Origin: a virus
DNA length: 23,596 nucleotides
IMG/VR virus record: IMGVR_UViG_3300042319_000357
Span: 1-23,596 of that record
Strand: one strand, 5' to 3'
How positions within the stretch are numbered: position 1 is the first letter of the stretch; each line of letters begins with the position of its first letter. The position numbers were made by a program, and so were the translations under genes. The notes under the pieces are model-generated. The model was not told the origin of the DNA, ran no database searches, and saw nothing but the letters and a program-made list of their open reading frames with translations. This document shows positions 9,336-18,836 of the stretch, one piece after another.

Positions 9336-9806
9336 ATGTCAAATTTCGCAGATACCTACGAAGATGACGAATCCATCTATGACGAGTCAGTCCAAGAAAC
9401 GAACCCAGTTCGTTCACGGATGAAGCAGTTGGAGAAGGAAGCCAAGGAACTACGCAAGCAAGTTGCAGAGTTCCAAACCACTAAACGAGAGATGGCTTTC
9501 GTTAAGGCAGGTATTGACCCTGCTTCACCACAAGCCAAATACTTCGTTAAAGGTTACGACGGCGACCTAGACCCAGAGGCTATTAGACAAGCCGCAGAGG
9601 AAGCACAACTGATTACACCCCAAGCCACACCGCAAGACACGGACAAGGCAGCATGGCAGCAGACCAACAAGATTGCTGCTGGAGCCGAAACCGCATCAAG
9701 TGGACCATCTTGGAGAAAACGAATCAGTGACGCAGCGTCACAAGAAGAACTCTTAACGATTTTTGCAGAGGCACAAGCCCAAGGTGTTGACCTTGGGGAA
9801 ATTTAA
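9336..9806 (+). CDS. Probable capsid scaffolding protein
   Basis: This 156-residue, acidic, mostly helical protein lies immediately before the major capsid gene, the usual place of a scaffold. The first 25 residues are very acidic (TYEDDESIYDES). Residues about 28-52 form a charged coiled coil (MKQLEKEAKELRKQVAEF). A central motif (FVKAGIDPASPQAKYFVKGY) resembles the middle of scaffold proteins in many tailed phages. The C-terminus has a basic patch (WRKRIS) and a short amphipathic helix, the region that commonly contacts the capsid protein. The ATG has a near-perfect TAAGGAG nine bases upstream and follows a leader that may sequester it. It should be needed for head assembly and absent from mature virions. 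Assignment rests on position and composition. Confidence 0.75.
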   Translation: MSNFADTYEDDESIYDESVQETNPVRSRMKQLEKEAKELRKQVAEFQTTKREMAFVKAGIDPASPQAKYFVKGYDGDLDPEAIRQAAEEAQLITPQATPQDTDKAAWQQTNKIAAGAETASSGPSWRKRISDAASQEELLTIFAEAQAQGVDLGEI

Positions 9807-9834
9807 ACCCTCTACCTATTAAGGAAAAAATCAA

Positions 9835-10800
9835 ATGGCTGATTACTACGCAGCAGAAACAGGCACCTCCAACCTTTCGGTTGACCAGGTTGCTTTTGAG
9901 AAGTTGGCATACTTTGCCCTTCGTCCAGAAATGTACTTTGACCAGTTCGCAGACGTGCAAGCCACGAACGCAACAAACCCAGGTGCATCCGTTAAGTTCA
10001 CGGTCTTCGCAGACCTTGCAGCAGCAACAACTGAACTTGGTGAAGCAGAAGACGTAACCCCAGTTGCAATGAGCGACAACCAGGTTACCGTCACACTCAA
10101 GGAATACGGTAACGCAACAGTGACCACGGCGAAACTTCGTGCTTCGTCTTTCCTCCCTGTTGACCCAGTAGCCGCTAACGCTGTTGGTTACAACGCTGGT
10201 TTGTCAATTGACACCATCGCTCGTGATGTCCTCCAGGCTGGAACAAACGTCATCTACGCAACAGGTGGAGCAACCCAGGAAACAGCACGTGCTGACCTTG
10301 ACGCTGACGACACCATCACTGCTAAGGACATTCGTCGTGCAGTTGCACAATTGCGTGGAGCAAACGTTCCAACAATCGGTGGCAACTACGTCGGCTTCAT
10401 CCACCCAGACGTATCGTATGACCTTCGTGGCATCACCGATGCTTCAGGCTGGCGTGACTCGTACAAGTACACCAACGCAATGCCTCTTTACAACGGTGAA
10501 ATCGGCATGTTTGAAGGCGTTCGTTTCATGGAGTCGCCACGTGCGCCTCTGTTCGCTAACGCAGCAAACACCACAGTTGACGTGTACGGTACCCTCATCA
10601 TGGGTCAGCAGGCACTTGCCAAGGCTGTCTCAATGGGTGGCGAGTATGGTTCACAGCCAACAATCGTTTACGGTGCAGTCACCGACCTCCTCCAGCGTTT
10701 CCGTCCAGTCGGTTGGAAGCACTTCGTTGGTTACGGTGTGTTCCGTCAGGAAGCATTGCGCCGCATTGAATCATCTTCAAGCATCGGTGTAAACGCCTAA
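9835..10800 (+). CDS. Major capsid protein, N4-gp56-like (HK97 fold)
   Basis: This 321-residue protein has the landmarks of the N4-gp56 family of major capsid proteins. The N-terminal helix includes an FEKLAYFALRPEMYFDQFA run. A hydrophobic strand region (SVKFTVFADL) is followed by the VTVTLKEYGNATVTTAKL pattern. Residues 185-198 read YVGFIHPDVSYDLR, and residues 222-233 read EIGMFEGVRFME, the two most telling strings. Length is normal for the family. Start: ATG with AAGGA upstream, 28 bases after the scaffold stop. The gene is followed at once by a strong terminator, so scaffold and capsid seem to form the end of a transcription unit. The codon use looks richer in C-ending codons than in the first gene, as expected of a highly expressed protein. 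Confidence 0.88.
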   Translation: MADYYAAETGTSNLSVDQVAFEKLAYFALRPEMYFDQFADVQATNATNPGASVKFTVFADLAAATTELGEAEDVTPVAMSDNQVTVTLKEYGNATVTTAKLRASSFLPVDPVAANAVGYNAGLSIDTIARDVLQAGTNVIYATGGATQETARADLDADDTITAKDIRRAVAQLRGANVPTIGGNYVGFIHPDVSYDLRGITDASGWRDSYKYTNAMPLYNGEIGMFEGVRFMESPRAPLFANAANTTVDVYGTLIMGQQALAKAVSMGGEYGSQPTIVYGAVTDLLQRFRPVGWKHFVGYGVFRQEALRRIESSSSIGVNA

Positions 10801-10843
10801 TAACCCCTGTATAGTGTTGGTGTCCCAGAGACACAGCACAGCA

Positions 10844-10879
10844 AGCGAAAGCCCTTCACTTCGGTGGGGGGCTTTTGCT
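10844..10879 (+). terminator. Strong hairpin terminator with UUCG loop after the capsid gene
   Basis: A continuous 16-pair stem, including a few G-U pairs, runs from AGCGAAAGCCC on the left arm to GGGCTTTTGCT on the right, closed by a TTCG tetraloop (10860-10863). There is no long T tract after it. A smaller hairpin (GTGTC 10820-10824 with GACAC 10830-10834) sits just before it. It lies 44 bases after the capsid stop. Confidence 0.8.
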
Positions 10880-10884
10880 ATTGT
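10876..10884 (+). promoter_or_regulatory. Extended -10 promoter (leaderless) for the gene at 10891
   Basis: TGC-TATTGT begins inside the right arm of the terminator. TTCACT at 10855-10860 fits a -35, with an 18-base spacer. Only six bases separate the -10 from the ATG, and no ribosome binding site is present, so the transcript would start at or next to the ATG. Confidence 0.5.
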
Positions 10885-10890
10885 GTAGGC

Positions 10891-11148
10891 ATGGCAACTT
10901 TCCGCCCACCAACAGACAACTTTGTGAACTGGGCTTTGCCAGGGGAACGTGGAATCCTTGCGTATCTGAAACCAGGTAGGCGTGGACGTAACGTGTTCAA
11001 ACTAAAAGACGGGTCATTCACTGAATGGCAACCAGGGGACTTTGAAGATATTGCTTTCACCTACCACGGTGGGCATATCCACGAGTTGACGGCACAAGAG
11101 GAAGCAGACCTTCGGGCTGCTGGATATGGTGATTACATTGAAGCATAG
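10891..11148 (+). CDS. Small conserved phage protein of unknown function
   Basis: An 85-residue protein from the ATG at 10891. A GTG further left (10864) would also keep the frame open but lies inside the terminator hairpin, so I reject it. There is no clear ribosome binding site, and an extended -10 directly precedes the ATG. The sequence is Arg/Gly-rich in the middle (LKPGRRGRNVFKL). It ends in a pattern I have met in small actinophage proteins: FTYHGGHIHELT, then EEADLRAAGYGDYI. No enzyme motif is visible. The next gene starts inside its last 23 bases. Neighbours are capsid on the left and fibres on the right, so a head-completion or fibre-linked role is possible but not shown. Confidence 0.75.
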   Translation: MATFRPPTDNFVNWALPGERGILAYLKPGRRGRNVFKLKDGSFTEWQPGDFEDIAFTYHGGHIHELTAQEEADLRAAGYGDYIEA

Positions 11149-11410
11149 AGAGACACATCCAAACTTGGATGTTGAGGGTTGTTTCGGATGCCGAGTGGCA
11201 GGGGTGCAGATGGGTGCAAACTCCACCACCACTAAGGGTGAATCGGTAGCGGCGATTAACCAGCGTGAAAAGAACTGGTCTAAAGATATGCCTGCCTATA
11301 AGCGTTTACGGGCTGAAGGACTCCAACCTAAAACGATTGATGGGTGCCACGCCGTTGAACAGTTAGCGACTTCTCGTCATCAGATTGAGGGAACTCCAGC
11401 GCCGCAATAG
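11126..11410 (+). CDS. Small Cys-containing conserved phage protein
   Basis: A 94-residue protein overlapping the preceding gene by 23 bases. The ATG at 11126 gives MVITLKHRETHPNL. A TTG at 11138, directly before KHRETHP, is an alternative start that would shorten it by four residues. The core HRETHPNLDVEGCFGCR has a CxxC pair (residues 19 and 22), and a single His-adjacent Cys appears later (GCHAVEQ). The other half has KDMPAYKRLRAEGLQPKTIDG, a run I associate with small proteins of actinobacterial phages. It may bind zinc through CxxC plus later Cys/His, but a complete knuckle is not evident. Function unknown. Confidence 0.72.
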   Translation: MVITLKHRETHPNLDVEGCFGCRVAGVQMGANSTTTKGESVAAINQREKNWSKDMPAYKRLRAEGLQPKTIDGCHAVEQLATSRHQIEGTPAPQ

Positions 11411-11419
11411 TGCTATGAT
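11411..11419 (+). promoter_or_regulatory. Extended -10 promoter (leaderless) before the fibre genes
   Basis: TGC-TATGAT is followed nine bases later by the ATG at 11429. There is no ribosome binding site and no -35 at normal spacing. It would start a transcript close to the ATG and drive the run of fibre genes. Confidence 0.5.
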
Positions 11420-11428
11420 TCTTACCGT

Positions 11429-12815
<1,387 letters not shown>

Positions 12816-12816
<1 letters not shown>

Positions 12817-13817
12817 TGCCCATCAGACACGGGTTTATTGCTTCGTCTGTTGCACTGGCACCAACTGTATCTTTGTCGGCTGCAAGTAACTTCAACCAAT
12901 CCATAGCGACACTCAACGCAACTGTTAGCGCAAACTTCTACTCAACAACAGTGAAGTTTCAGTACAACAAAACCAATAACTTTTCTTCGTACTCAGAAGT
13001 TAACGCTGCTACTACACCGATTACTGGGCAAAGTGTTTCTTCATATGCCAACATCACTGGCTTAGATGAAAACTCAACATACTATTTTCGTTGTGTCGCA
13101 ACCAATGCTATCGGGACAACCACCACATCGGTGTCTTCATTCGTTACATGGGCGAAGCAAACATTCAGCAAGACAGCATCAGGCACTTGGAACATCACTA
13201 TCCCGACTGTCACCCCTACTGGCGGTTCTATTGTTGTCCCATCAATTACTTCTGTCCAGTTAGTTGGTGCAGGAGCAGGCGGTAATGGTGGTGGAGGTGG
13301 TGGCGGTGCGGGTTATTCATCTGCGACTTTGACGTTTGCTAGTGGTTCAAGCACCGCAATCTCTGTTGTGGTCGGTGCTGGTGGCGGTGCTGGCAGTGCT
13401 GGAGGGTCATCGTCTATCTCCAATCTTTCTGTTTCTGCTGCTGGAGGAAACGCACCAACAGGAGATGTTTTTACTGGTCGTGCTGGCTCTAGTGGTTCAG
13501 GAAACTTGGGTGGTACAAACACTGGCGCTATTGACAAAAACGGCAACATTGTCAGTTGGGGATATGGCGGCGGCGGTGGCAATGCTGGCGGCGGTGGCAG
13601 TGCTGCACCTGATTACGGTGGCGCAGGTGGTGGACCATCATCATGCGTATACGGCGGTGGGACCTTCGGCGGTGGTGGAGGCGGCGATGGTGCTGTTGGC
13701 GATGGTTCAAACGGTGGGGGGAACTATGGTGTTGGTGGAAACGGGGCAGGAGGTGCGTCTGGTTCGCCAGGTCGTGTCTACTTCCAATACTATGCAAGTT
13801 CGGACTTAGCACCATGA
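12816..13817 (+). CDS. Fibronectin III plus glycine-rich adhesin (probable receptor-binding protein)
   Basis: A 333-residue protein starting in the previous stop (TAATG). Residues about 14-111 look like one fibronectin type III domain: APTVSLSA start, then VKFQYNKTNNFSSYSEV, and the classic ITGLDENSTYYFRCVATNAIG closing strands. Residues about 112-150 form a beta linker. Residues 151-325 are very glycine-rich, with GGGGG blocks, GYSSATLTFASGS strands and a final GSPGRVYFQYYAS. This matches the 'glycine-rich' fibre domain whose strands pack as polyglycine-II sandwiches in some phage adhesins, such as S16 gp38. Such domains commonly contact the cell surface. Its stop overlaps the next start by four bases (ATGA). 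Confidence 0.8.
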
Positions 13818-14842
13818 TTCAAACACAGCCATTCACAACAACAATCCTCACAACGCACAGAGGTTTTTTCATCCTTGACAAACTCCCTAAGTTTGCAAGT
13901 GAACTAGACGTGTGGATTCAAACACCAACAGGTAACGAATCAGTTGATTTCATTGACGTATTTGTCCTGCAAGACGGGACACTTCTCGCTGCATGGGTGC
14001 ATCCATTCCAGAAACTACCCCTACACAACCTCACAGTGTTTTGCGATGGCGCAGTCCAAGTCCTCAATCTCTGCCCGCTTGAACGCATCATTGACATTTA
14101 TAACCGACCATTAGATGCAAATCTTGGAACATTCAGTTTTGCAAAGTCAATACCTATTGACGGTGGAGACTGGCGATGCCATCGTGGTGCGTATGGTCCT
14201 TGGCAGTTTACCGATGACAACCACCAAATCGTCATTGATGAAGTAACACAGATTGTTATTTACGAATCGTTGCTGAACTTAAACAACGCTGGGTATTTGG
14301 TTTATTTAGAGGCAACAGGGAAGACCCAACTTGCCGAACAGAAAGTCAACAACAGCATCGCACCCGTTACGGGGCGTACACTTCAGGAAACCATGCGCCT
14401 CATCTACGAATGGTCAGTCCTCGCAGAAGAACCATTCAACAGCACAGACGAAGCAGCAGTAGCAGCCAAGACATTCCTTGATTTCCTTGGGTTCACCAGC
14501 GATGAACGCACAGCCCTAGCATCCTTGCCTCCTATGCAAATCAGCAACTACCTAGCAGGTAGCGAGACAGCCCGTGTCCGACCATCAAACATCCCCGCCC
14601 TAGATGACGCAATTAAAACAATGGTGTTCAAACGCATGGCTTCATCATCACTGTCAGCCCTGTTCAAAATTCACGGTATTGAAGACACCTATGGTTTGCA
14701 AGCATTGGAGCAGGCAGAACTTGACGCTGGCATCCAAAGGTTTAACGACTACTACACCGAACCAGTTAGTGCCGCAGATAAACCTTTCTTTGATAATCAG
14801 GTAAGGTTCTTTAGGAACAAGCAAACTGTTTTGAATCTTTAG
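13814..14842 (+). CDS. Tail/fibre-associated protein of unknown function
   Basis: A 342-residue protein. The frame is open farther left (to 13643), but the ATG at 13814 overlaps the previous stop in the four-base ATGA arrangement. The upstream residues are Arg/Trp-rich products of the glycine codons in another frame, so I chose 13814. The N-terminal half looks beta-rich (GFFILDKLPKFASELDVWIQ) and includes a WRCHRGAYGPW segment near residues 119-130. The C-terminal half is helical (LQETMRLIYEWSVLAEE, LDFLGFTSDERTALASL). No signal peptide or known catalytic motif is seen. Coupling to the adhesin suggests a fibre partner or chaperone (inference); otherwise unknown. Confidence 0.75.
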   Translation: MIQTQPFTTTILTTHRGFFILDKLPKFASELDVWIQTPTGNESVDFIDVFVLQDGTLLAAWVHPFQKLPLHNLTVFCDGAVQVLNLCPLERIIDIYNRPLDANLGTFSFAKSIPIDGGDWRCHRGAYGPWQFTDDNHQIVIDEVTQIVIYESLLNLNNAGYLVYLEATGKTQLAEQKVNNSIAPVTGRTLQETMRLIYEWSVLAEEPFNSTDEAAVAAKTFLDFLGFTSDERTALASLPPMQISNYLAGSETARVRPSNIPALDDAIKTMVFKRMASSSLSALFKIHGIEDTYGLQALEQAELDAGIQRFNDYYTEPVSAADKPFFDNQVRFFRNKQTVLNL

Positions 14843-14850
14843 GAGGGGCT

Positions 14851-15888
14851 ATGAAAATAGCGGTCTACACAATCGCTAAGAACGAAGCAAAGCACGTCGC
14901 ACGATGGGCTGAGTCTTGTAAGGAAGCAGACTATCGGTTAATCCTTGACACAGGCTCAACGGATAATACATGTCAAATAGCGTGGGACTGTGATGTAACT
15001 GTAGAGACAGAAACGTTTGACCCGTGGCGGTTTGACCATGCTCGTAACGTCGCACTTACCTGCCTCCCAGATGACATAGACCTGTGTATCTCTTTAGACA
15101 TGGACGAAGTTCTAACCCCTGGCTGGCGTAAAGCATTAGAGAACTTATCCCCAGATATCAACATGGTTAGGCACAAGGTCGTCACCACATTCAACGCCGA
15201 TGGTTCAGAAGGACAATCATTCACCATCGGACGCATCCACGCCAGACACAGCCACACATGGAAATACCCAGTCCACGAAGTTCTCACACCAGTGGCATTA
15301 GAAAACTCTGTGTATATAGATGGTTTAGAAATCCACCATCATCCTGACAACAGCAAACCACGCACCCAATACTTGCCCATGTTGAAACTGGCAGCAGAAG
15401 AAAACCCCAACGATGAACGCCACCAGTTTTACCTAGCCCGTGAATACTTCTTCCACGGACGATATGCCCTAGCCCAACACCACTTCTCACGGCACCTCTC
15501 CATCGCACAATGGAACCCCGAACGAGCAGCATCACACCGTTACCTAGCACAGATGCGCCCCGAAGCAGCCGAACACCACCTATACAAAGCAGTAGCCGAA
15601 GACCCAACCCGCAGAGAAAACTGGGTGGCACTAGCCAAGGTCTACTACGAACGTAAAGACTGGACATCAACACGGGCATCCTGCGAGATGGCTTTCCGCA
15701 CCGCACAGAAACCAACCGACTATTTCTGCGAAGAAGAAGCATGGGGATATCTACCCTACGACCTTGCCGCCTTAGCCTGCTACCACCTTGGAGATACCGA
15801 CCAGGCATGGGCATACGGGGCTGAAGCCTTAGCGTTAAATCCAGGGGATGAACGACTTGAAGCCAACCTCACATGGTATCGGCTATGA
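14851..15888 (+). CDS. Family 2 glycosyltransferase with TPR-like C-terminus
   Basis: A 345-residue protein with a perfect AGGAGG upstream. Residues 1-40 match the start of a GT-A fold GT2 enzyme (MKIAVYTIAKNEAKHV, then LILDTGSTDNT). Residues 80-86 (ISLDMDE) hold the DxD motif (Asp83, Asp85) that binds the metal and nucleotide-sugar. His/Trp-rich strings (SHTWKYPVHEVL at about 131-142, EIHHHPDN) are typical of the acceptor half of this subfamily. Residues about 185-340 are paired helices resembling tetratricopeptide repeats (RHQFYLAREYFFHGRYALAQHHF, NWVALAKVYYERKDW), a usual tail for these enzymes. The donor and acceptor are unknown. Being between tail genes, it may modify fibres or capsid, or alternatively host surface glycans. 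Confidence 0.88.
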   Translation: MKIAVYTIAKNEAKHVARWAESCKEADYRLILDTGSTDNTCQIAWDCDVTVETETFDPWRFDHARNVALTCLPDDIDLCISLDMDEVLTPGWRKALENLSPDINMVRHKVVTTFNADGSEGQSFTIGRIHARHSHTWKYPVHEVLTPVALENSVYIDGLEIHHHPDNSKPRTQYLPMLKLAAEENPNDERHQFYLAREYFFHGRYALAQHHFSRHLSIAQWNPERAASHRYLAQMRPEAAEHHLYKAVAEDPTRRENWVALAKVYYERKDWTSTRASCEMAFRTAQKPTDYFCEEEAWGYLPYDLAALACYHLGDTDQAWAYGAEALALNPGDERLEANLTWYRL

Positions 15889-15889
15889 T
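15884..15889 (+). promoter_or_regulatory. Possible -10 element before the small basic gene
   Basis: TATGAT overlaps the stop of the glycosyltransferase. No -35 lies at normal spacing (a TTGAAG is 21 bases away), and the TG of an extended -10 is absent. The transcript would begin near 15897, leaving about 20 bases before the next ATG, enough for the AGGAG site seen there. Confidence 0.3.
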
Positions 15890-15917
15890 GTAGGCACCTC
15901 AACAATTAGGAGCAACA

Positions 15918-16058
15918 ATGCCAATGGTCGGAAAAAAAGAATTCCCATACAACGCTAAGGGAATGGCTATGGCGAAGGCTGAAGCCAAGGAAAAGGGCAT
16001 GAAGATGAACAAGTCCAAGAAGGCTCCAGTGCGTAAGGCTAAGGCTAAGAAGAAGTAA
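15918..16058 (+). CDS. Lysine-rich basic micro-protein
   Basis: A 46-residue protein that starts at an ATG with AGGAG six bases upstream. Its stop TAA is followed at once by the ATG of the next gene. It begins MPMVGKKEFPYNAKGMAMAK and ends in repeated Lys/Ala (PVRKAKAKKK). Very similar short proteins with the MPMVGKK-FPYT/N-KG opening are widespread in tailed phage structural modules, but their role is not established. The charge suggests binding to DNA or to an acidic surface, perhaps as a minor head or neck component. The small size and composition could be mistaken for noise, but start, ribosome site and spacing all support a real gene. Confidence 0.8.
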   Translation: MPMVGKKEFPYNAKGMAMAKAEAKEKGMKMNKSKKAPVRKAKAKKK

Positions 16059-16946
16059 ATGTCCACAGTCGGTACCGTTATTGATAGGACAGTGCGCCAG
16101 TTAATGTCTGGCACTGTAGAAGAACGTAACAAAACAACCCTTGCCCTTACAGCAACGGGTACCACTGTCACATTTCAATACGACCTTAGCGGTATCCGAC
16201 CTGGTGGGGTTATCCAAATAGACAACGAACTCATGTATGTATGGGAAATCTCTGCTGGTTCAAAGTCTGTGACTGTTGAGCGAGGTTGGAACGGCACCAC
16301 AGCAGCCGCCCATGCTGCGTCTTCTATCGCAACTGTAGACCCCAAGTTCCCAAGGGCACAAATCCTTGAAGCGATGAACGCTGAACTGGACGACCTGGCA
16401 AGCCCAATGAACGGTTTGTTCCAAATCAAAATCCTGGAACTCAACTACAACGGCACCGACCTCATGGTCAACCTGCCAACAACAGACAAAATCATTGACC
16501 TGATTTCAGTTTCATTACGCTACATCTCAACTGACTACATCAAGGTACGTCGTTGCCGCCTCATCCGTGACCTCCCCAATGATGACTTCAACACTGGATA
16601 TGCCGTCCGTTTTGATGAACAGGTACGTGCGGGGCGTATGATTATTGTATACAAGACACCATTCAGCAACGTCACATCCGAATCTCAAAACATCCAGAAT
16701 GTCACTGGTCTTCCAACTTCGTGTGAAGACATCTTGATTCTAGGTTCACAGATTCGTTTGGTTGGTCCACGAGAAGTTAAGCGCAACTTTACAGAATCAC
16801 AAGGCGACACCCGCCGTTCCGATGAAGTCCCATCAGGTGCTGTAAGTAACTCAATCACTAACTTGTTGCGTATGCGCCGTGACCGCATCACATCTGAAGC
16901 AGCAAAACTTATGAGGCAATACCCAACATTCCTAAACAGGGATTAA
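16059..16946 (+). CDS. Adaptor / head-tail connector-like protein
   Basis: A 295-residue protein starting directly after the stop of the small basic gene. Residues about 30-95 are beta-rich (TTLALTATGTTVTFQYDL, PGGVIQIDNELMYVWEI, VTVERGWNGTTAAAH), a pattern found in phage head-tail joining and neck proteins. The 'NELMYV....v.RGwnGTtaa.H' core is characteristic of such proteins. Residues about 100-130 are helical (PRAQILEAMNAELDDLASP). The C-terminal quarter is helical and basic (NLLRMRRDRITSEAAKLMRQYP). Position just before the propeller-like tail protein mirrors the adaptor-nozzle order of T7-like tails (gp11-gp12). The exact connector type is inferred. Confidence 0.6.
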   Translation: MSTVGTVIDRTVRQLMSGTVEERNKTTLALTATGTTVTFQYDLSGIRPGGVIQIDNELMYVWEISAGSKSVTVERGWNGTTAAAHAASSIATVDPKFPRAQILEAMNAELDDLASPMNGLFQIKILELNYNGTDLMVNLPTTDKIIDLISVSLRYISTDYIKVRRCRLIRDLPNDDFNTGYAVRFDEQVRAGRMIIVYKTPFSNVTSESQNIQNVTGLPTSCEDILILGSQIRLVGPREVKRNFTESQGDTRRSDEVPSGAVSNSITNLLRMRRDRITSEAAKLMRQYPTFLNRD

Positions 16947-16949
16947 GCA

Positions 16950-18827
16950 ATGGCGGTAACCACCTTCACATTGCCGTATGTTGGCACACCACCGTATTTC
17001 TCTGGTACAGCCTCATCATCTTTAGTGCCGCACACTTTTCCTGTTGCTATTGATGGTCGTCCATACATGATTGACCAGAAATCAGGTCAGTTCAAACGTG
17101 GTTATGAGCAGCGTGTTCGTGATTCAACGGATGATTCAACTACTCCTGGTGAGGGTGCTATTAACCCTGGTGGTTTGTGGAGGCGTGGTCAGGATTCGTG
17201 GCATTTTGGTGCGGGTCAGCAGTATGCTGACACTGCCGAATCTAAGGACTATATGTTCTACAAGTCTAAGGGCATTAACCCTTGGGTGAAGGGTCAGTTG
17301 TCGTTGCTTAACGCAACCAAACGTTCTTTGGAATCAGCCAGCACTAACTTGTTTACCTGTGTTGTTGAATCAGGCGGGACAGAATACCTGTATGTAGCAG
17401 ACAATGGTGTTGTCAGGTTCTCTAGTAACCCGTTCGCAGCCACTCCAACATGGACCGCTATCACAACAGGAACTCCCACCACGTTGCCTACCACTGCTAT
17501 AACTGGTTTAGAAACCAACGGAACCAACGTCTTTATCGCTTGGACAGGAAACGACATTTGGTACACAACACCAGGTTCAACTACTGCCACATTCTTTTAC
17601 CCCACATCAGGCACAGATGACCAAACCTATTCCGCTTTTGGTTTTGCAAAAGGTCGTGGCTTTACAGCAGTAGACCAAGACCTCTACCAAATCGGTCTTG
17701 GTTCAGGTTCACACACCGTTTTCTTTGACAACCCTGACACAACATTCCGATGGGTTGGTGCAGCAGCAGGACAAAACGCTGTCTACGCAGCAGGACATTC
17801 AGGGGACAAAAGCCTCATCTATAAAATCACCATCAAAGCAGATGGCACACTAGATGTTCCTGTTGTAGCCCTTGAACTACCAGTCGGTGAAATAGTTTCA
17901 TCAATCCACGGCTATCTTGGATTCATTGCTCTCGGTTCCAACAAGGGCGTTCGTTTCTGTAGCACCGACGCACAATCAAACCTCAACGCAGGCTCCCTTA
18001 TCCCCACCACAGGCGCAGTTAATGACTTCGCATCTGATGACCGTTTCATTTGGTTCGCATACACCAACTACGACGGCTTGTCTAGCGGTCTTGGACGTTT
18101 AGACCTGTCCGTGTTTACCGCAGCCAACACCCCTGCCTACGCAACAGACCTCATGTATACCAGCACAGGCGCAGTAAAGTCTGTGGCATCCATTGGCGGC
18201 AAGCGCATCTTTACCATCTCAGGTGTCGGTGTCATTGTGGAAGACACAGCAAACCTTGTTGCTACAGGGGAGATTGAAACAGGCACATGGCGTTGGGGTA
18301 TCCCAGACCGTAAGTTCGTAGCCAAAATAGACACCCGTTCCACGCCACTCGTAGGCTCCATCACTTCATATCTGAAACTAGACGACGGTGACTACCAAGA
18401 AGTAGGTGTATGGGACACAGGCAACGACATTGAAAACTCCTTTGACGGTTCCGACACACGAGCCATTGAAGCAGAATTCAAGTACGTTCTTGCCAGGTCT
18501 TCTACTGCCACCTCAACAGGACCAACCTTTACTCGTTGGATGGCTAGAGCCTATGCCGCACCGTTCCGTTCACAAGTATTCGTCATCCCCGTCTTGCTTC
18601 ACCAGTCGGTAACTGTCCGTGGGAAAGAGTATTACTACGACGTAGAAGAAGAACAATTATTCTTTGACGGTCTAATCGGTTCTCCTCGCATCATCTCTTT
18701 GCAAATGGGTTCGGTTACGCACTCAGTTATTTTGGAAGATTTGCAGTGGGATGCGTCCGATTCGCAGGGGAACACATGGCAATTTAACGGGACGCTTGTT
18801 GTAACCTTGCGTTCGGTGGAAAACTAG
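16950..18827 (+). CDS. Tail nozzle-like / minor tail protein (probable beta-propeller)
   Basis: A 625-residue protein starting three bases after the previous stop, with AGGGA upstream. The N-terminus (VPHTFPVAIDGRPYMIDQKS, then a KRGYEQRVRDS region and GGLWRRGQDSWHFGAGQQY) is a pattern I have seen in minor tail proteins of actinobacterial and marine phages. Residues about 120-450 contain repeated four-strand units with short hydrophobic strands separated by turns (YLYVADNGVVRFSS, VFIAWTGNDIWYTT, RFIWFAYTNYDGLSS, RIFTISGVGVIVED), typical of a propeller. The C-terminal part is a beta domain (YYDVEEEQLFFDGLIGSPRII). Following an adaptor-like gene, it fits a tail nozzle like T7 gp12 (inference). 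Confidence 0.65.
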   Translation: MAVTTFTLPYVGTPPYFSGTASSSLVPHTFPVAIDGRPYMIDQKSGQFKRGYEQRVRDSTDDSTTPGEGAINPGGLWRRGQDSWHFGAGQQYADTAESKDYMFYKSKGINPWVKGQLSLLNATKRSLESASTNLFTCVVESGGTEYLYVADNGVVRFSSNPFAATPTWTAITTGTPTTLPTTAITGLETNGTNVFIAWTGNDIWYTTPGSTTATFFYPTSGTDDQTYSAFGFAKGRGFTAVDQDLYQIGLGSGSHTVFFDNPDTTFRWVGAAAGQNAVYAAGHSGDKSLIYKITIKADGTLDVPVVALELPVGEIVSSIHGYLGFIALGSNKGVRFCSTDAQSNLNAGSLIPTTGAVNDFASDDRFIWFAYTNYDGLSSGLGRLDLSVFTAANTPAYATDLMYTSTGAVKSVASIGGKRIFTISGVGVIVEDTANLVATGEIETGTWRWGIPDRKFVAKIDTRSTPLVGSITSYLKLDDGDYQEVGVWDTGNDIENSFDGSDTRAIEAEFKYVLARSSTATSTGPTFTRWMARAYAAPFRSQVFVIPVLLHQSVTVRGKEYYYDVEEEQLFFDGLIGSPRIISLQMGSVTHSVILEDLQWDASDSQGNTWQFNGTLVVTLRSVEN

Positions 18828-18836
18828 GAGATAACA

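Noticed and set aside
10808-10843. Possible small RNA starting at TATAGT (10810-10815) and ending at the capsid terminator
   Set aside because: No -35 and no separate evidence; more simply the tail of the capsid transcript with a short helper hairpin.
10864-10890. GTG start extending the gene at 10891 upstream
   Set aside because: The extension lies inside the terminator hairpin and adds residues without family likeness.
13643-13813. Upstream extension of the gene at 13814
   Set aside because: It is the out-of-frame reading of glycine codons of the adhesin (Arg/Trp-rich), while ATG 13814 gives a normal ATGA overlap.
15284-15814. 176-codon antisense frame within the glycosyltransferase
   Set aside because: Arg/Leu-rich with no motif; the + strand gene has clear GT2 motifs and a perfect ribosome site.
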